From the NCBI GenBank assembly GCA_029379385.1, contig CM055618.1, positions 2,428,134 through 2,492,133 of the forward strand: a stretch of DNA of 64,000 bases. The letters run 5' to 3'. The first letter of the stretch is position 1. The number at the start of each line of letters is the position of its first letter. Of this stretch, positions 24,261-35,739 are shown in pieces. The notes below the pieces were generated by a model. It did no database searches and was not told the origin of the DNA. It worked only from the letters and a program-made list of their open reading frames with translations. This DNA is from Quillaja saponaria. Lineage: Eukaryota > Streptophyta > Magnoliopsida > Fabales > Quillajaceae. The translations under genes and the position numbers were made by a program.

Positions 24261-24372
24261 TGAATGAGCAATCCCACCCTCTAGCTTTCACTTGATGTTC
24301 TTATTTTCAAATTCTCTCTATGTTTCAAAAATTTAAGATCGAATTATTCATAAACATGTAGGGAGAAGTTAA

Positions 24373-24866
24373 CGTTAATACACAATGAATACAAACCAGT
24401 AAGATTGTGCCACGTGGTAGTAGTAGCTTTAAAACATCTGACCACTTAGAGACATGTAACGACCAAACATAAATGAGAGTAAAAGCACGAATGGCTAAGT
24501 GTGTAAGGTAACCGATCATAAAGGTTGTCCACCTGGCATCACCTAATTGGAGAGGTTCAGCTACTTATAGCACCAAGAGCTTTCAGGAATATTCATTATT
24601 TTCCTCTCCACGTTTTTCTACAAATTAGCTCTGAGCTCTAACTTTGGCATAAGAGGATTCTCGGGGAACCACCCTGACCTCTGATCTTGTCTTAGCATAA
24701 CATAAAGAATCCAAGAAGAAGACACCATCAACTCACCTATCCCATCTCGCCAAACCTAGTCCATTTCGCCCAAGCCTATCCATCTCGCTTACATCACCAA
24801 CCACTGGCTCAACCTTGTGAGATGTACATAATAGAAATCCTCATATGCAAAGATTTGGATTTAACA
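24373..24866 (+). repeat. 5' LTR of the gag-only element
   Basis: 494 bp. It starts CGTTAATAC (TG changed to CG) and ends GATTTAACA. Blocks shared with the partner include CCACTTAGAGACA and GAGGATTCTCGGGG. Confidence 0.85.
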
Positions 24867-25369
24867 TTGACGCTCTCTATGAGATTTTTCTCCTATTTCA
24901 TCTTACAACATTTGAGCTTTCTTATGAAATAGAACTAAGTAAACACCATGGAAGAACATGATACCGCCCAAAACGTAATACTTGATACTCCAATCACTTT
25001 ACAACTATTCCAGACACTAATGTCAGCCGTTCAAGCCTTGTCCGCTTAAATCAATACAACACCACTATAAAGACAATCATGATCCAGGTGACCAAAGAAG
25101 AACAGATGCAAACATAGTTGAGAATAGGTAAGGACGAGAAAATAACAATGAAAAAGCACCTCGGGGCAAGAGTGTTTCTCTGAACAGTCTCCGAAATCAT
25201 GAACTAGACTAAGAGGATCAACCTAAACCCCACCTAGGAGGGAAACTTCCTTTTCCTACTAGTAGCATAACATGCCATCCTTTTACTTAAGAGGTGACCT
25301 TTTTCTGTGTTTCAACCAGCTTAAAAATCCTAAAGTCAAAATAGTATAATAGGTCAATAGATCTAGACG

Positions 25370-25900
25370 ATTTTATTACTGGCTTTAAGTCATTAATGCT
25401 ACTCCATAGGGTACCAGATCAAGTTATGTGTAGAGTATTTGCAAAAATACTAAAGGACAAGGCCAGGTTATGGTTTGCCCATCTCCCTCACAATTCCATG
25501 AAATTTTTTGATGAACTTGTAATGTCTTTTTGGAGGCACTTTATGACAAAAAGAAAGAAAAAAAAGCATGCCACCAACCTTCTAGGATAAACAGGTAATA
25601 AATGAATCTTTGAAAGACTTTATGGAAAGATTCAACAATAGAGTCCTTGAAGTGGGAGATGCAAGCCCGCAAATCATTATCACAATCTTGAAAGCAAGTT
25701 TGAGAAAATCCCAATTTAGGTATAACCTAAATAAACACACACCATTTAACTTAGAAGAACTCATGAGGCGTACATAAGAATTCATTAATAAGGAGAAAGT
25801 AGAACGAGCACTAATGACAACACATAACTTGAACAAACGATGGGCTTCCTCACCTAACTTTGCTTGTCGACATGAAGGGAAAAGTGACTATCTAAGGTCG
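25370..25900 (+). pseudogene. Retrotransposon gag relic
   Basis: 25396-25590 translates with KDKARLWFAHLPHNSM and FDELVMSFWRHF. This is the Retrotrans_gag pattern of plant Ty3 elements (A..WF..LP..SI..F.EL...F..HF). The similarity continues after a frameshift at about 25580 (SLKDFMERFN, ILKASLRKSQFRYNL) to near 25900. It is interrupted by stops. Confidence 0.8.
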
Positions 25901-26049
25901 TCTTAGGACCTATAAACTAAAGAACGAGGAATGAAAAATACTACCACACACATGGAACACGTAGCACCTCAGACAATATTATCAGTAGCTTATACCCCTC
26001 GTCTTTATGTTATCAAATAAAACTTCAATTCCCTTACAAATATTTTTCA

Positions 26050-26240
26050 TCCCAGAGCCAATAGCTTAGCTTAGATCCAAGAGTTTATCCCGGAGCCAAT
26101 AGCTCATCCCAGAGCCAAGAGCTAAGAGCTAAGAGCTCATCCCTGAGCCAAGAGCTCATGCCAGAGCCAAGAGCTTATCCTAAAGCCAAGAGCTCAACCT
26201 AGAGCCAACAACTCATTTCGAAACCCAGAGCTCATACGAA
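26050..26240 (+). repeat. 19-21-bp tandem repeat (GAGCCAAGAGCTCAT)
   Basis: Some eight degenerate copies of GAGCCAAGAGCTCATCCCA lie between the gag relic and the 3' LTR. Copies vary (GAGCCAATAGCTCATCCCA, AAGCCAAGAGCTCAACCTA), and one contains an extra AAGAGCT duplication. Confidence 0.88.
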
Positions 26241-26379
26241 AAGACTCCCCTATAACGAAAGTTACTAACCTGAAACATAGAAAGTTCCAAACTCACCATT
26301 CATAAGCCCTCCAAACAAGCCTGCCACAAGCCACACTCATCAGTCCATGTAAACACACACTCCTTCTTTTGGGGACAAG

Positions 26380-26902
26380 TGTTAATACATAATTAATACA
26401 AACCAGTAAGATTGTGCCATGTGGTAATAAGAGCTTCAGAACATCCGACCACTTAGAGACAGGTAATGGCCGAACCTAAATGAGAATAAAAGCATAAACG
26501 ACTAAGTGTGCAAGGTAACCGATCATAAATGTTGTCCACCTAACATCACTTGATTGGAGAAATTCAGCTACTTTATAGCACCAAGAGCTTTTAGGTATAT
26601 TCATTATTTTTCTCTCCACGTTTTTCTACTAATTAACTTTGGAATTGGAGGATTCTCGGGGAGCCACCCTGACCTCCGACTTTGTCTTGTTTTCTCATGG
26701 GCTCTTTTTTAGCACAACATAAGGAATCTAGGAAGAAGACACTATCAGCTCGCCTATCCCATCTCTTTAAACCTAGCTCATCTTGCCCAAGCCTAGTCCA
26801 TTTCACCTACGCCTATCAACTCACCTACATCACCAACCCCTGGCTTAACCTTGTGAGACATACATTATAGAAATCCTCATCTGTAAAGATTTAGGTTTAA
26901 CA
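26380..26902 (+). repeat. 3' LTR of the gag-only element
   Basis: 523 bp, from TGTTAATAC to GGTTTAACA. It is longer than its partner because of a short insertion containing TTTTCTCATGGGCTC. Confidence 0.85.
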
Positions 26903-27985
26903 AGGACGACCCAACATCATGGCATATTCATAAAATTGACAGGCAGACAATTATTTAATTTCTTATACTTGTAATTGATTATGAGATCCTTTAATACACA
27001 ACATAATATGTTAGTGAGTTTGTAAAAATGAAAAAGCTTATGAAACAAACTGTAAAAGTAATGAAGCAATGAAACAATTCTTATGACTTGTTACTTGAGT
27101 ACAATCTTGTCTTGTGCCAATCTTCCCCTGTTTCCTTCTTACAATGCATTAATAGCTCAATACCCTTATTAAGAAATGCTTAAAGTTTACAAACTGGTGA
27201 TATCATCTAGGATGCTCATCGGTATAGATACAGAATTGCTACAATTGTCAATAGCTAAACATTCAATAGATGTATATAAGGTGCCCCAACCAATTGGGAA
27301 TTAATGTGAGATTTTGAAAATGAAATATATATCAAAAGATTACATGGAGGGAATCCGTTGTAACTTGCGAAGGCCATTGTAAAACTGCTAGCTTATTTGG
27401 AAAAAAAATGGAGTGCGTAGAAAACATGCTGGTGGCAGGGTAACCTGACAAGAAGTAAGGTTAATGATATTTGTTTTGGCATTTGATCTAGACTAAAATC
27501 TTTCATCCATTACACAATTGCTATGTTTTCCTCTGAAACTATATTATAATCTTTTAAGGAATCTACCTTGCATAAATCATGAGTATTATGAGTAGAAAAT
27601 TGATCACCAATGAACCCTTCTTAATTTTTTGCTTAGCATTTCTGCAGTTAACAATACTATGATGTTAAAAAAATTCATAAATCAGATAAATGTTTACTAA
27701 AAATAAATTAGAAAGAAATCTTGAATATATATGTACCTCTCATATTGATGCAACAGTAGTAATCATTTATGAGAATGTTGAATAAATACTGACATGTGGA
27801 ATGTGAGCAATCTTGTGCCAATCTTCCCTATTTCTTGGTGATATTGTTGATGCAGCTCCAGGTGGAACTTGTAATTTTTAATTCTCCTGGTGGCAACTTG
27901 TAATTTTTAATTCTTGCAAGTTGATGAGGTACTGAATGCTTATTGGAATAGATATCAACTTTGGACATAGAGAAATCTCTAATCG
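26903..27985. other. Intergenic stretch upstream of the LRR relic
   Basis: No gene recognised. A short phrase, CTTGTGCCAATCTTCCC, occurs twice (27113 and 27813), and AACTTGTAATTTTTAATTCT is repeated at about 27867 and 27895. It may be the decayed 3' flank of the LRR pseudogene on the - strand. Confidence 0.3.
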
Positions 27986-27989
27986 TGTT

Positions 27990-28950
27990 AAAGAGAGGTT
28001 AGGTTTCCTAAGCAATCGGGTAAAGATGTTAGATTAAGTAAATTAGATTATTATTATTATTTTTTTGGTACATAGGGAGGTTGGGATTTGAACCCTCAAC
28101 TTCGGGGTAGGGGAGAAACCTAAGACCTATGTACCATGCCAAGTGAGATATGCTCAGGCTGGTTAAATTAGATAATTTTAGAACTTGCAATGATAGAAAA
28201 TACTGAACCCTCAAAAAGGATTTTAATCTCAAACAAAAAGAAATGCTTAGAATTTGAATAGAGGTTAGCCTTTGCAATGTTGCTTTAGAAAAAAAGTTTG
28301 CTAAAGTTCATTAAACTTAGAAATGTAAAGTTCCTTAAGACAAGTTAGCTTTTGCATCATCCCATATGGCAATGAAGTCATGTTTAAACTATTCTCAAGT
28401 CTAAGGGTCCCAAGACCACAAATGTTAAAGATTAACCTTAGTAACTCTTCCTTATCTTGGTTGCAATCAATTACATACAAATGTCTGACAGATCGAAAGC
28501 GTGACAAGTTGAGTTTCAGTGTAGAATCAATATATAAATTGTAAAGACATAGGAACGTAATGTGACCTTCATCTACTACTTCTGTCTATCATCTCCTAAC
28601 AACCCTTCCAGGTTATGTCAGTTAGCTATTACAAGTTGTTCCAAATATGGAAAATGCATCTACCCCAAACTATCATAAGAATCATAGTCAATGTCTTATA
28701 AATGACTTATTCCAACTAAGAGAAGACTTCTTAAATATGGTAGCTTACCAAGCGGTAAAAATCCCAAGCAGTGTATAAAATCAACCGAAACAATGCAAAC
28801 TAAATTGTTGAGAGTTGACACTATATTTCTCATCAAATCATTCATTATAATGCTTGTACCATATTCGATTCCAACATTCCATGACAAAGACAAATGTCAT
28901 AGGCCTATTTTAGTAATCAAATTAGCATTTCTGACATTTAATGCACTTCC
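27990..28950 (-). pseudogene. NBS-LRR-type leucine-rich-repeat pseudogene fragment
   Basis: Read on the - strand from 28893 downward, the sequence gives LVCIVSVDFIHCLGFLPLGK, LPYLRSLLLVGISHL, SLPYGMMQKLTCLKELYIS and SIQILSISFCLRLKSF. These are the irregular LRRs of plant CC-NBS-LRR immune receptors (L..L.I..C..L..LP...). Stops and frameshifts occur about every 60-80 codons. No NB-ARC domain (P-loop, GLPL, MHD) is in the window, so only the C-terminal LRR part is here. A SINE interrupts it at 28049-28163. Confidence 0.75.
28049..28163 (-). mobile_element. tRNA-derived SINE with 10-bp TSD
   Basis: The - strand has an A-box-like TATCTCACTTGG (28139-28150), a perfect B box GGTTCAAATCC (28084-28094), then CTATGTACC and an A-rich tail (AAAAAAATAATAATAAT). 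TAAATTAGAT is duplicated on both sides (28039-28048 and 28164-28173). The body is 115 bp. Pol III boxes, an A-rich tail and a duplication together define a SINE. Confidence 0.82.
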
Positions 28951-30793
28951 TATGTTCTTTCAAATCAGCTTCAACAAAAGAAAGTGAATCAAACTATGAA
29001 TTCTTTGAGGAATATTCACATGAAAATTTAAAAGATTTCTAAAAAAGCATTCATCAAGAAAATTTCCATTCAGAAAGGAGAAAGGAAAAGTTGAATGAAA
29101 AGATCCAAAAGTAGAGAAGAAAGAAGTACTTATCTGGTTTGAATGTAAACAACATAGACATATGAAAAATGAGTGTTTAGAGAGAAAGAAAACTATAAAT
29201 ATCACCAGAAGAAGAAAGCTATAATTATTGTAACTTGAAATGATAGTGATGAAAACTCAGATGAAGAAAACAATAAGTTGGAACGAAATCCAAGATTAAC
29301 ATTCTTGTACATAATTTTGAAGGATTATTGGTTCTTTACCTAAAAGTTGGAAAGATAAAAAGACAACTATTAAAGAAGTCAAGAATTTAAAAGTTCTCAC
29401 TCTTGATGAACTACTTGGGTCCCTAGTTACCTATAAGATGCAAAAGAAGCAAGAATATGAAGCTGAAGGTAGAATACAAAGAAGAAAAATAATTTTCTTT
29501 CAAATTAGCTTCAACAGAAGAAAGTGAATCTAGCAGTATATTCTTTGAATAATATGAGAATATAATCCTAATCACTAGAAAATTGAAATGATTTTTTGCA
29601 AAAGCATTCATCAAGAAAACCACCATTCAGAAAGGAGAAAGGAAAAATTGAATGGAAAGATCCAAAAAAAAAAAGAAAAAAAAAGTACCTATTTGATTCA
29701 AATTTAAGATCCTTGACACATGAAAAATGAGTGTTCAAGGAAAAAGAAAACTTATTATTATCATGAGAAGAAGAAATCTATAATTGTTGCCACTTGTAGT
29801 TATAGTGATGAAAACTCGGATGAAGAAAATAACAAGTTGGAAAGAAATCCAAGATTAACATGCTTGTACATGATTTTGAAGGATTCTTGGTTGTTTACCT
29901 AGAAGTTGGAAAGTTAAAAAGACAACTATTGAAGAAGTCAAGAATCTGAAAGTTCTCACTCTTGGCAAACTAAATGGTCTCTAATTATCTATAAGAAGCA
30001 AGAGAAGCATGAAGATGAAGTTGAAGGTAGAATACAAAGAGGAAAAATAATTTTCTTTCAAATTAGCTTCAACAAAAGAAAGTGAATCTAGACGTGAATT
30101 CTTTGAAGAATATGAGGATATAGTGCTAATCACTAGAAAATTTAAAAGATATATGTTAAAGCGTTCATTAAGAAAACCGTCATTTAGAAAAGGAGAAAGG
30201 CAAAGTTGAATGGAAAGATCTAAAAGCAGAAAAGAAAGAACCTATCTAATTTGAATGTAAGCAACCTAGACAATGAAAAATGAGTGTTCAAAGAGAAAAG
30301 AAACTTACAAACATCACAAGAAGAAAAAAGCTATACTTGTTGCCATTTGAATTGATAGTGATGAAAACTAAGATGAAGAAAACAACAAGTTAGAAAGAAA
30401 TCCAAGATTAACATTCATGTACATGATTTTACTGGATTCTTGGTTGTTTACCTAGAAGTTGGAAAGCTAAAAAGACAACTATTGAATAAGTCAAGAATCT
30501 GAAAGTTCTCACTCTTGGCAAACTACATTGTCTCTAATTATCTATAAGAAGCAAGAGAAGTATGAAGATGAAGTTGAAGGTAGAATATAAAGAGGAAAAC
30601 TAATTTTCTTTCAAATCAGCTTCAACACAAGAAAGTTAATCTAGCCATTAATTCTCCGAGGAATATGAGGATATAGTCCTAATAACTAGAAAATTTAAAA
30701 GATTTTCATAAAAGCATTCATCAAGAAAACTGCCATTTAGGAAGGAGAAAGACAAAATTGAATGGAAAAATCCAAAAGCAGAAAAGAAAGAGG

Positions 30794-31257
30794 TGGTGTA
30801 AAATTAATTGTTGAAATATTTGGGGGTTATAGACTTATTTCTAATATAGCCGTTAAAATATAGTCTTTGTAATATATTTGTTGTGATTCTTCCTATATAT
30901 TGAGAGTATGTAATCTTAACAATTATAACCATTCCAAAACAATAGCTCGCATATTTTTTTACTACATATTCTCCTCTAATTCTTACTGTAGAAAGAGTCA
31001 TGGTTGATTGCTAAGATTCTCAATCTTGCATGAAAAGATTAGAGAACAATCAACAATCTACACTTGGAAGGTTGGCCCATTTGAGACTCAGTGCATCAAA
31101 TATATTTTGAAAGGTCAGAAATTAATCTTTAAGGACAGTGCCTAGTGCATGATTTTATGGTATTATCCTTTCATCTTATAAGAATTATATTTTTTCTTTA
31201 ATATAATTATTGATCCTAGCAACTAGAATATTTGTGTTTACCTAAATATTTCCAACA
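30794..31257 (+). repeat. 5' LTR of the nested copia element
   Basis: Shares long blocks with 33848-34302, for example CTTCCTATATATTGAGAGTA and AACTAGAATATTTGTGTTT. Divergence is visible throughout, so the insertion is not recent. Confidence 0.85.
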
Positions 31258-32879
31258 ATCTTAAAGGTTGATATGGATGCAAGTACTCTAGTATTGGCAA
31301 GATAATTCTTGATGTCTTACCAAATTAAAATTTTCAATGATGGTATAATTTTTCTAGTTGAAAAATTGAGTTAAGGAAGTTTTAGATTTTAACTAAATTT
31401 ATTTCTTATATTTTGATGGCTTCAATTATGTTTTTCATAATTGTTGTGACTATAGGTGTGAATTATAAAATATATAAATTTTGATGATAATGTGTTCATC
31501 TAGTTTGGAATGGAATTAGTCATACTTTTATGATGATGATATGAAGTTTTGCTGTTTATATATTAATGAATATGATTTATACGTGAGAAAAAGAAATCAT
31601 GGCATACATGTGAATTTTCCAATAAAAAAAGGGATGCTAGATGATTATTTGTGATTTAAGTAATTTCGTTTGATTAAGTTTACATATGTGTTGATGAAAG
31701 AATCACACTAAAGAATTTGTAATAAGAAAATTTTATGGTTTGCAATTCATTATCCTAATTGAAAGTTTTGAGAATAAAAAAAAGAAAAGAAAAAAGATTG
31801 TTAGTATGCACAAGATTAATTTTTTGTGTTTGAGAAACTCCTTTCTAAGAGAGATTGTGAAAATTATATTAACAATAATGAATAGTAAATATTTGTGATT
31901 ATTGCATGAAAAACAACAAAATGTGGAATCATAGATTCTAGAAAATAATAATAATGATGATTTGAACAAATGTCTAATTATTTGTAGTTTATCTACTTAT
32001 TTGAAAGTTTTAAGATTGTTATTAAAAATTATAGGCGACTATAATCTCTATCTTTTTTGTACACATATTATCATGTATGATAAAACAACTTTTTATTAGA
32101 TTCAAAATTTGAGAATCTCTTTCTACGAAATGTTGATGCAAGTAGATGAAAGATAAATGAGTATTATATTTGCTACGTGAGGAGCAACATATTTGAAATT
32201 GTGAAATCTAGAATGAAAATAAGTAGATATGTACTTGATAATTTTTCTTGATTGATGTTACCTCAATTTTGGTAAAATTATTATTGATTTATATAGAAAT
32301 TTTTCAATCACCAAAATTGAGAGTAATGCATAAAACTAGTGAGATTATATAAATTATTTTAGTAGTACTAAGAAAATGTCCTTTTGCAATGAAAAATATT
32401 ATATGAAAATAAATTATGTCAATAGAATTGATAATAAAATGTATAAGTGTTTTATCACTTGTGAGGCTTATTAGTGTTTTGGTTGTGCCAAATAAAAAAT
32501 AAAATTTTGATGAATATTAATTTGTGTTTTCTATAGAGAAACAATTTTGTTAAAAGACAAAGAGAAGAAAAATTTATGATCTATTTTATATGTGCATATA
32601 TATGCTATGTGATGAAAAATACCTTAATGGTTAAAATAAATTGTAATCACAAGAATGAGATATTCTTAAAGAAAAAAATTAAAAGGTTGTTGATTAAAGG
32701 CATAAATATTTTTAATGACAAAATAAATTATGTTTAGAACCAAAAAGAAAAGGCGTTGTTTTTTAGTTTTATACTTTTCTTTTGGTTATGTTTAAATATC
32801 TCTTGCTGGTTGCATCTTAAGAATAAATATGATGAAATTATTATCAATAAGATGTGTCACTGAAAATGTGGAAAAAGAA

Positions 32880-33090
32880 TATATAGAAAATGCATTCCTA
32901 TTATACGGTAAGGTGTAATGATGCCGAAGTTAAGTGATTAGGCATTCCTATTATATGATAAGGTATAATGATGTTGAAATAAGAATGAAAATGTACTCTT
33001 AATATACAATAAGGTATATTGAAGCCGAGATAGATAATTCTTATCAATAAATTTAGAATGATTAATCATTGCTGATATAGAATAAGGTAT
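32880..33090 (+). repeat. ~60-bp degenerate tandem repeat inside the nested element
   Basis: Three to four copies of a unit built on ATTCCTATTATA(C/T)G(G/A)TAAGGT, then GTAATGATG(C/T)(C/T)GAA. The last copies are weak. Confidence 0.6.
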
Positions 33091-33847
33091 ATTTGTTCAA
33101 GTGTATTTCCTTAAAAATGATTGATAGACATATCATTCTGGTGAAGAATAGTTTTCACTCTATCTTTGAATTGTGATTGATAGACAGCCATAACTTGAAC
33201 AAAGAATAAATATACAATGGAAAAGTTGACACATCAAATTAAGAAACAAAATTTGTGAGGCAGTTGATGAATAAAATTGTGTATCTATGGATTTGATATG
33301 ACCAAGAAAAAAACAGGTTGATTCTTTGGTTAAGCCATTGGCGTCGAGGCTAGTGAGCAAAACATTGTAGGGGATGAGATTGATACCTATTTTATGAGAC
33401 ATGTGATTGATACCTAACTTCAATTCTAAGGAACACCTTAAAGAGGTTCAATGTGGTCAAACGAAGTCATATGTTCTCGCATGGTGGCACTATCAGTTAA
33501 ATATATACTCTTGATAGAAATCCACCTAAGTGAGTGTAGGATAGCGGGCCATACCCTATGAGTTTTAGGCATGAACTCTATAGTACTTATGATATCCAGG
33601 TTTAGGCGAAGGGCCTTTAAATGTGTCAAATTGCTTAGAGTAGCCATAGTCAAGAGATTATTATGTGGTTCGATAAGTTAAGTTTATCTACTCATCAAGA
33701 ATCGGCTTAAAGAGTTCAACTCTATCTTATTCTCTTGGATTCTCACTTGTTAGTCCCAAAATGTAGTTCAAACCTATGGATACTATGCTTATGTGTGATT
33801 CTCTCATAATTTCTTATGCCAATAAAAGTTTAAAACATATGGGGGAT

Positions 33848-34302
33848 TGTTGTAAAATTAATTGTCAAAATATTAATTTGGGTGTTACAAACTTATTTCC
33901 AATATAGTTGTTGGAATATGTCCATTGTAACTCTTCCTATATATTGAGAGTATGTAACCTTAATAGTTCTATAACCATTCCAAAATAATAACTCATATTT
34001 TTTTTAATTTCATATTCTCCTTTAATTCTTGCTATAAAAAGATTTGTGGCTGCTCGTTGAGGTTCTAAATTTTTTGTGTAAAAATTAGAGAACAATCCAT
34101 GATCTACTCCTAGAGGTTTGGCCCGTTTGAGACTTTATGCACCAGATATATTTCGAGAGGGCAGAAATCATTATTTAAGGATAATGCTAGTTCATGATTT
34201 TTTGGTATTTTTCTTTCATCTTATAAGTATTATATTTTTTATTTAATATAATTATTAATCTTGGCAACTAGAATATTTGTGTTTGCCCAAATATTTCCAA
34301 GA
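33848..34302 (+). repeat. 3' LTR of the nested copia element
   Basis: Starts TGTTGTAAAATTAATTGTC just after the GGGGGAT polypurine tract and ends TATTTCCAAGA, where the gag array resumes with AGAAGTACCTATCTGG. Confidence 0.85.
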
Positions 34303-34860
34303 AGAAGTACCTATCTGGTTTGAATGTAAGCAACCTATACACACGAAAAATGAGTGTTCAAAGAGGGGAAAAAAAACTTATAAATATCACGAGAAGAAAA
34401 AAGCTACAATTGTTGCATCTTGAAGTGATAGTGATGAAAACTCAGATGAAGTAAACAACAAGTTGAAAAGAAATCCAAGATTAACATGCTTGTACATGAT
34501 TTTGAAGGATTCTTGGTTGTTTATTTAGAAGTTGGAAAACTAAAGAGACAACTATTGAAGAAATTAAGAATCTGAAAGTTCTTACCCTTGATGAATTACT
34601 TGGATCTCTAGTTATCCATGTGATGCAAGAGAATCATAAAGATGAAGCCGAAGGTAGAAGACAAAGAGGAAAATAGTTTTCTTTCGAATCAGCTTCAACA
34701 GAAGAAAGTGAATCTTCATGAATTCTTTGAGGAATATGAGGATGTAGTCTTAATCACTAGAAAATTTAGAAGAAACAAAAGAAATTTTAATTGCAAACAA
34801 CTAAGAGTTAATTTAGAGTCATAACAAAAGATAAATTTAGCTATCAAGAATTTTAGAAAA

Positions 34861-35216
34861 CAAAAGCTTTTTTTGTAGGTCAATTAGTCAAAATACCCAT
34901 GAGAAGTTTTAAACTTGTTGAGCCATTGCAATCAACCAAAATTTTTTAGGAAACTATGAAGAGCATACCTAATACTTCAAATTTCTTTTTCATCTTCGCT
35001 TTTTGTATTCTTATCATTCATATAATCATATGCAATACAATTTATGCACGATCTTATTTTCATAAATTTATTGTGAGAGTAAATAAGGGAGTAAATATGA
35101 AAGGGAAAAAAATAACAAAAGAATGAAGATAACATCACAACAGGACATACTTTTTGTTCATTTATAAAAGGAAAGGATAACAAAAATTATGCCAATAATT
35201 ATATTAGGGAAATCTT
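34861..35216. other. Short AT-rich spacer
   Basis: Lies between the gag array and the 35.2-kb inverted end. Nothing recognised. Confidence 0.4.
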
Positions 35217-35679
35217 AACATACACCTGCGTCGGTGTATATTATCAACATTCATCTTTTTAAGTGAACAAAAAACTCATTTTTATCCATTTGATGTGGGT
35301 TAATACAAAAATGTTTTATGTAATTTACATGAGAAAAACATATGTCCTATAATTTTTGTATCCTAAATTATAATTCCAAAAAAACCAAACTCTAATACTT
35401 GATATCTCTCTATTTCCAACAAAATTAAGAGAATTTTCTCTCTCTGTTTCCTCTCCTTTCTCATTATTCATCAGTCATAACTTGATAATTGAACATGCAT
35501 CTTAGAATACTTGTATGTAAATTATTGTGACTAGGTGAATTAAATGTCACACAAAGTAAAATTTACACAAATGGATGTTTGTATAAATATATAAATAAAT
35601 AAATAAATAATTCAAGAATTAATTTTCATTACCTAATAGATTAATTTGAAGCTTGAAATTTACTTATATAGTTTTATTA

Positions 35680-35686
<7 letters not shown>

Positions 35687-35731
<45 letters not shown>
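35687..35731. repeat. (TA)n microsatellite
   Basis: About 22 perfect TA units following TGTGTG. Confidence 0.95.
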
Positions 35732-35736
<5 letters not shown>

Positions 35737-35739
35737 AAA

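Larger units (their letters stand above)
24373..26902 (+). mobile_element. Gag-only Ty3-like LTR retrotransposon (TR-GAG type)
   Basis: The LTRs are 24373-24866 and 26380-26902, clearly homologous and ending TTAACA. The second LTR starts TGTTAATAC and is preceded by a polypurine tract, TTTTGGGGACAAG. After the first LTR comes TTGACGCTCTCTATGAG, a decayed form of the usual plant TTGGCGCC-type primer site. The interior of about 1.5 kb codes only for a gag relic; no protease, RT or integrase is seen. No matching 5-bp duplication was found (GTTAA left, AGGAC right). The second LTR has a ~22-bp insertion near 26685 relative to the first. Confidence 0.82.
30794..34302 (+). mobile_element. Copia element nested in the gag array
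   Basis: The LTRs are about 30794-31257 and 33848-34302, starting TG(G/T)TGTAAAATTAATTG and ending AAATATTTCCAA(C/G)A. The flanking 5 bp are AGAGG and AGAAG, a target duplication with one change. Before the 3' LTR is the polypurine tract ATATGGGGGA. The interior is 2.6 kb and keeps only the extreme C-terminus of copia RNase H near 33310-33370 (DSLVKPLASRLVSKT-like). No integrase or RT core is recognised, so it is a deletion derivative or very decayed. Confidence 0.82.
28955..34860 (+). repeat. Tandem array of a ~550-bp copia gag segment
   Basis: The block TTCTTTCAAATCAGCTTCAA starts units at 28955, 29495, 30053, 30606 and 34679 (spacings 540, 558, 553, then an interrupted one). Each unit codes, through stops, for a copia Gag C-terminal part: STEESES..FFEEYED.VLITRKFK, an AFIKKTAIQKGE-like basic linker, a zinc knuckle beginning FECKQPRHMKNEC, then KAIIVAT.SDSDENSDEENN. 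Unit four is split by another copia element (30794-34302). The last unit is truncated near 34860. No RT or integrase of this element is seen. Confidence 0.85.

Noticed and set aside
28793..28987. Open frame on the + strand opposite the LRR relic
   Set aside because: The - strand has clear LRR patterns; the + strand frame has none.
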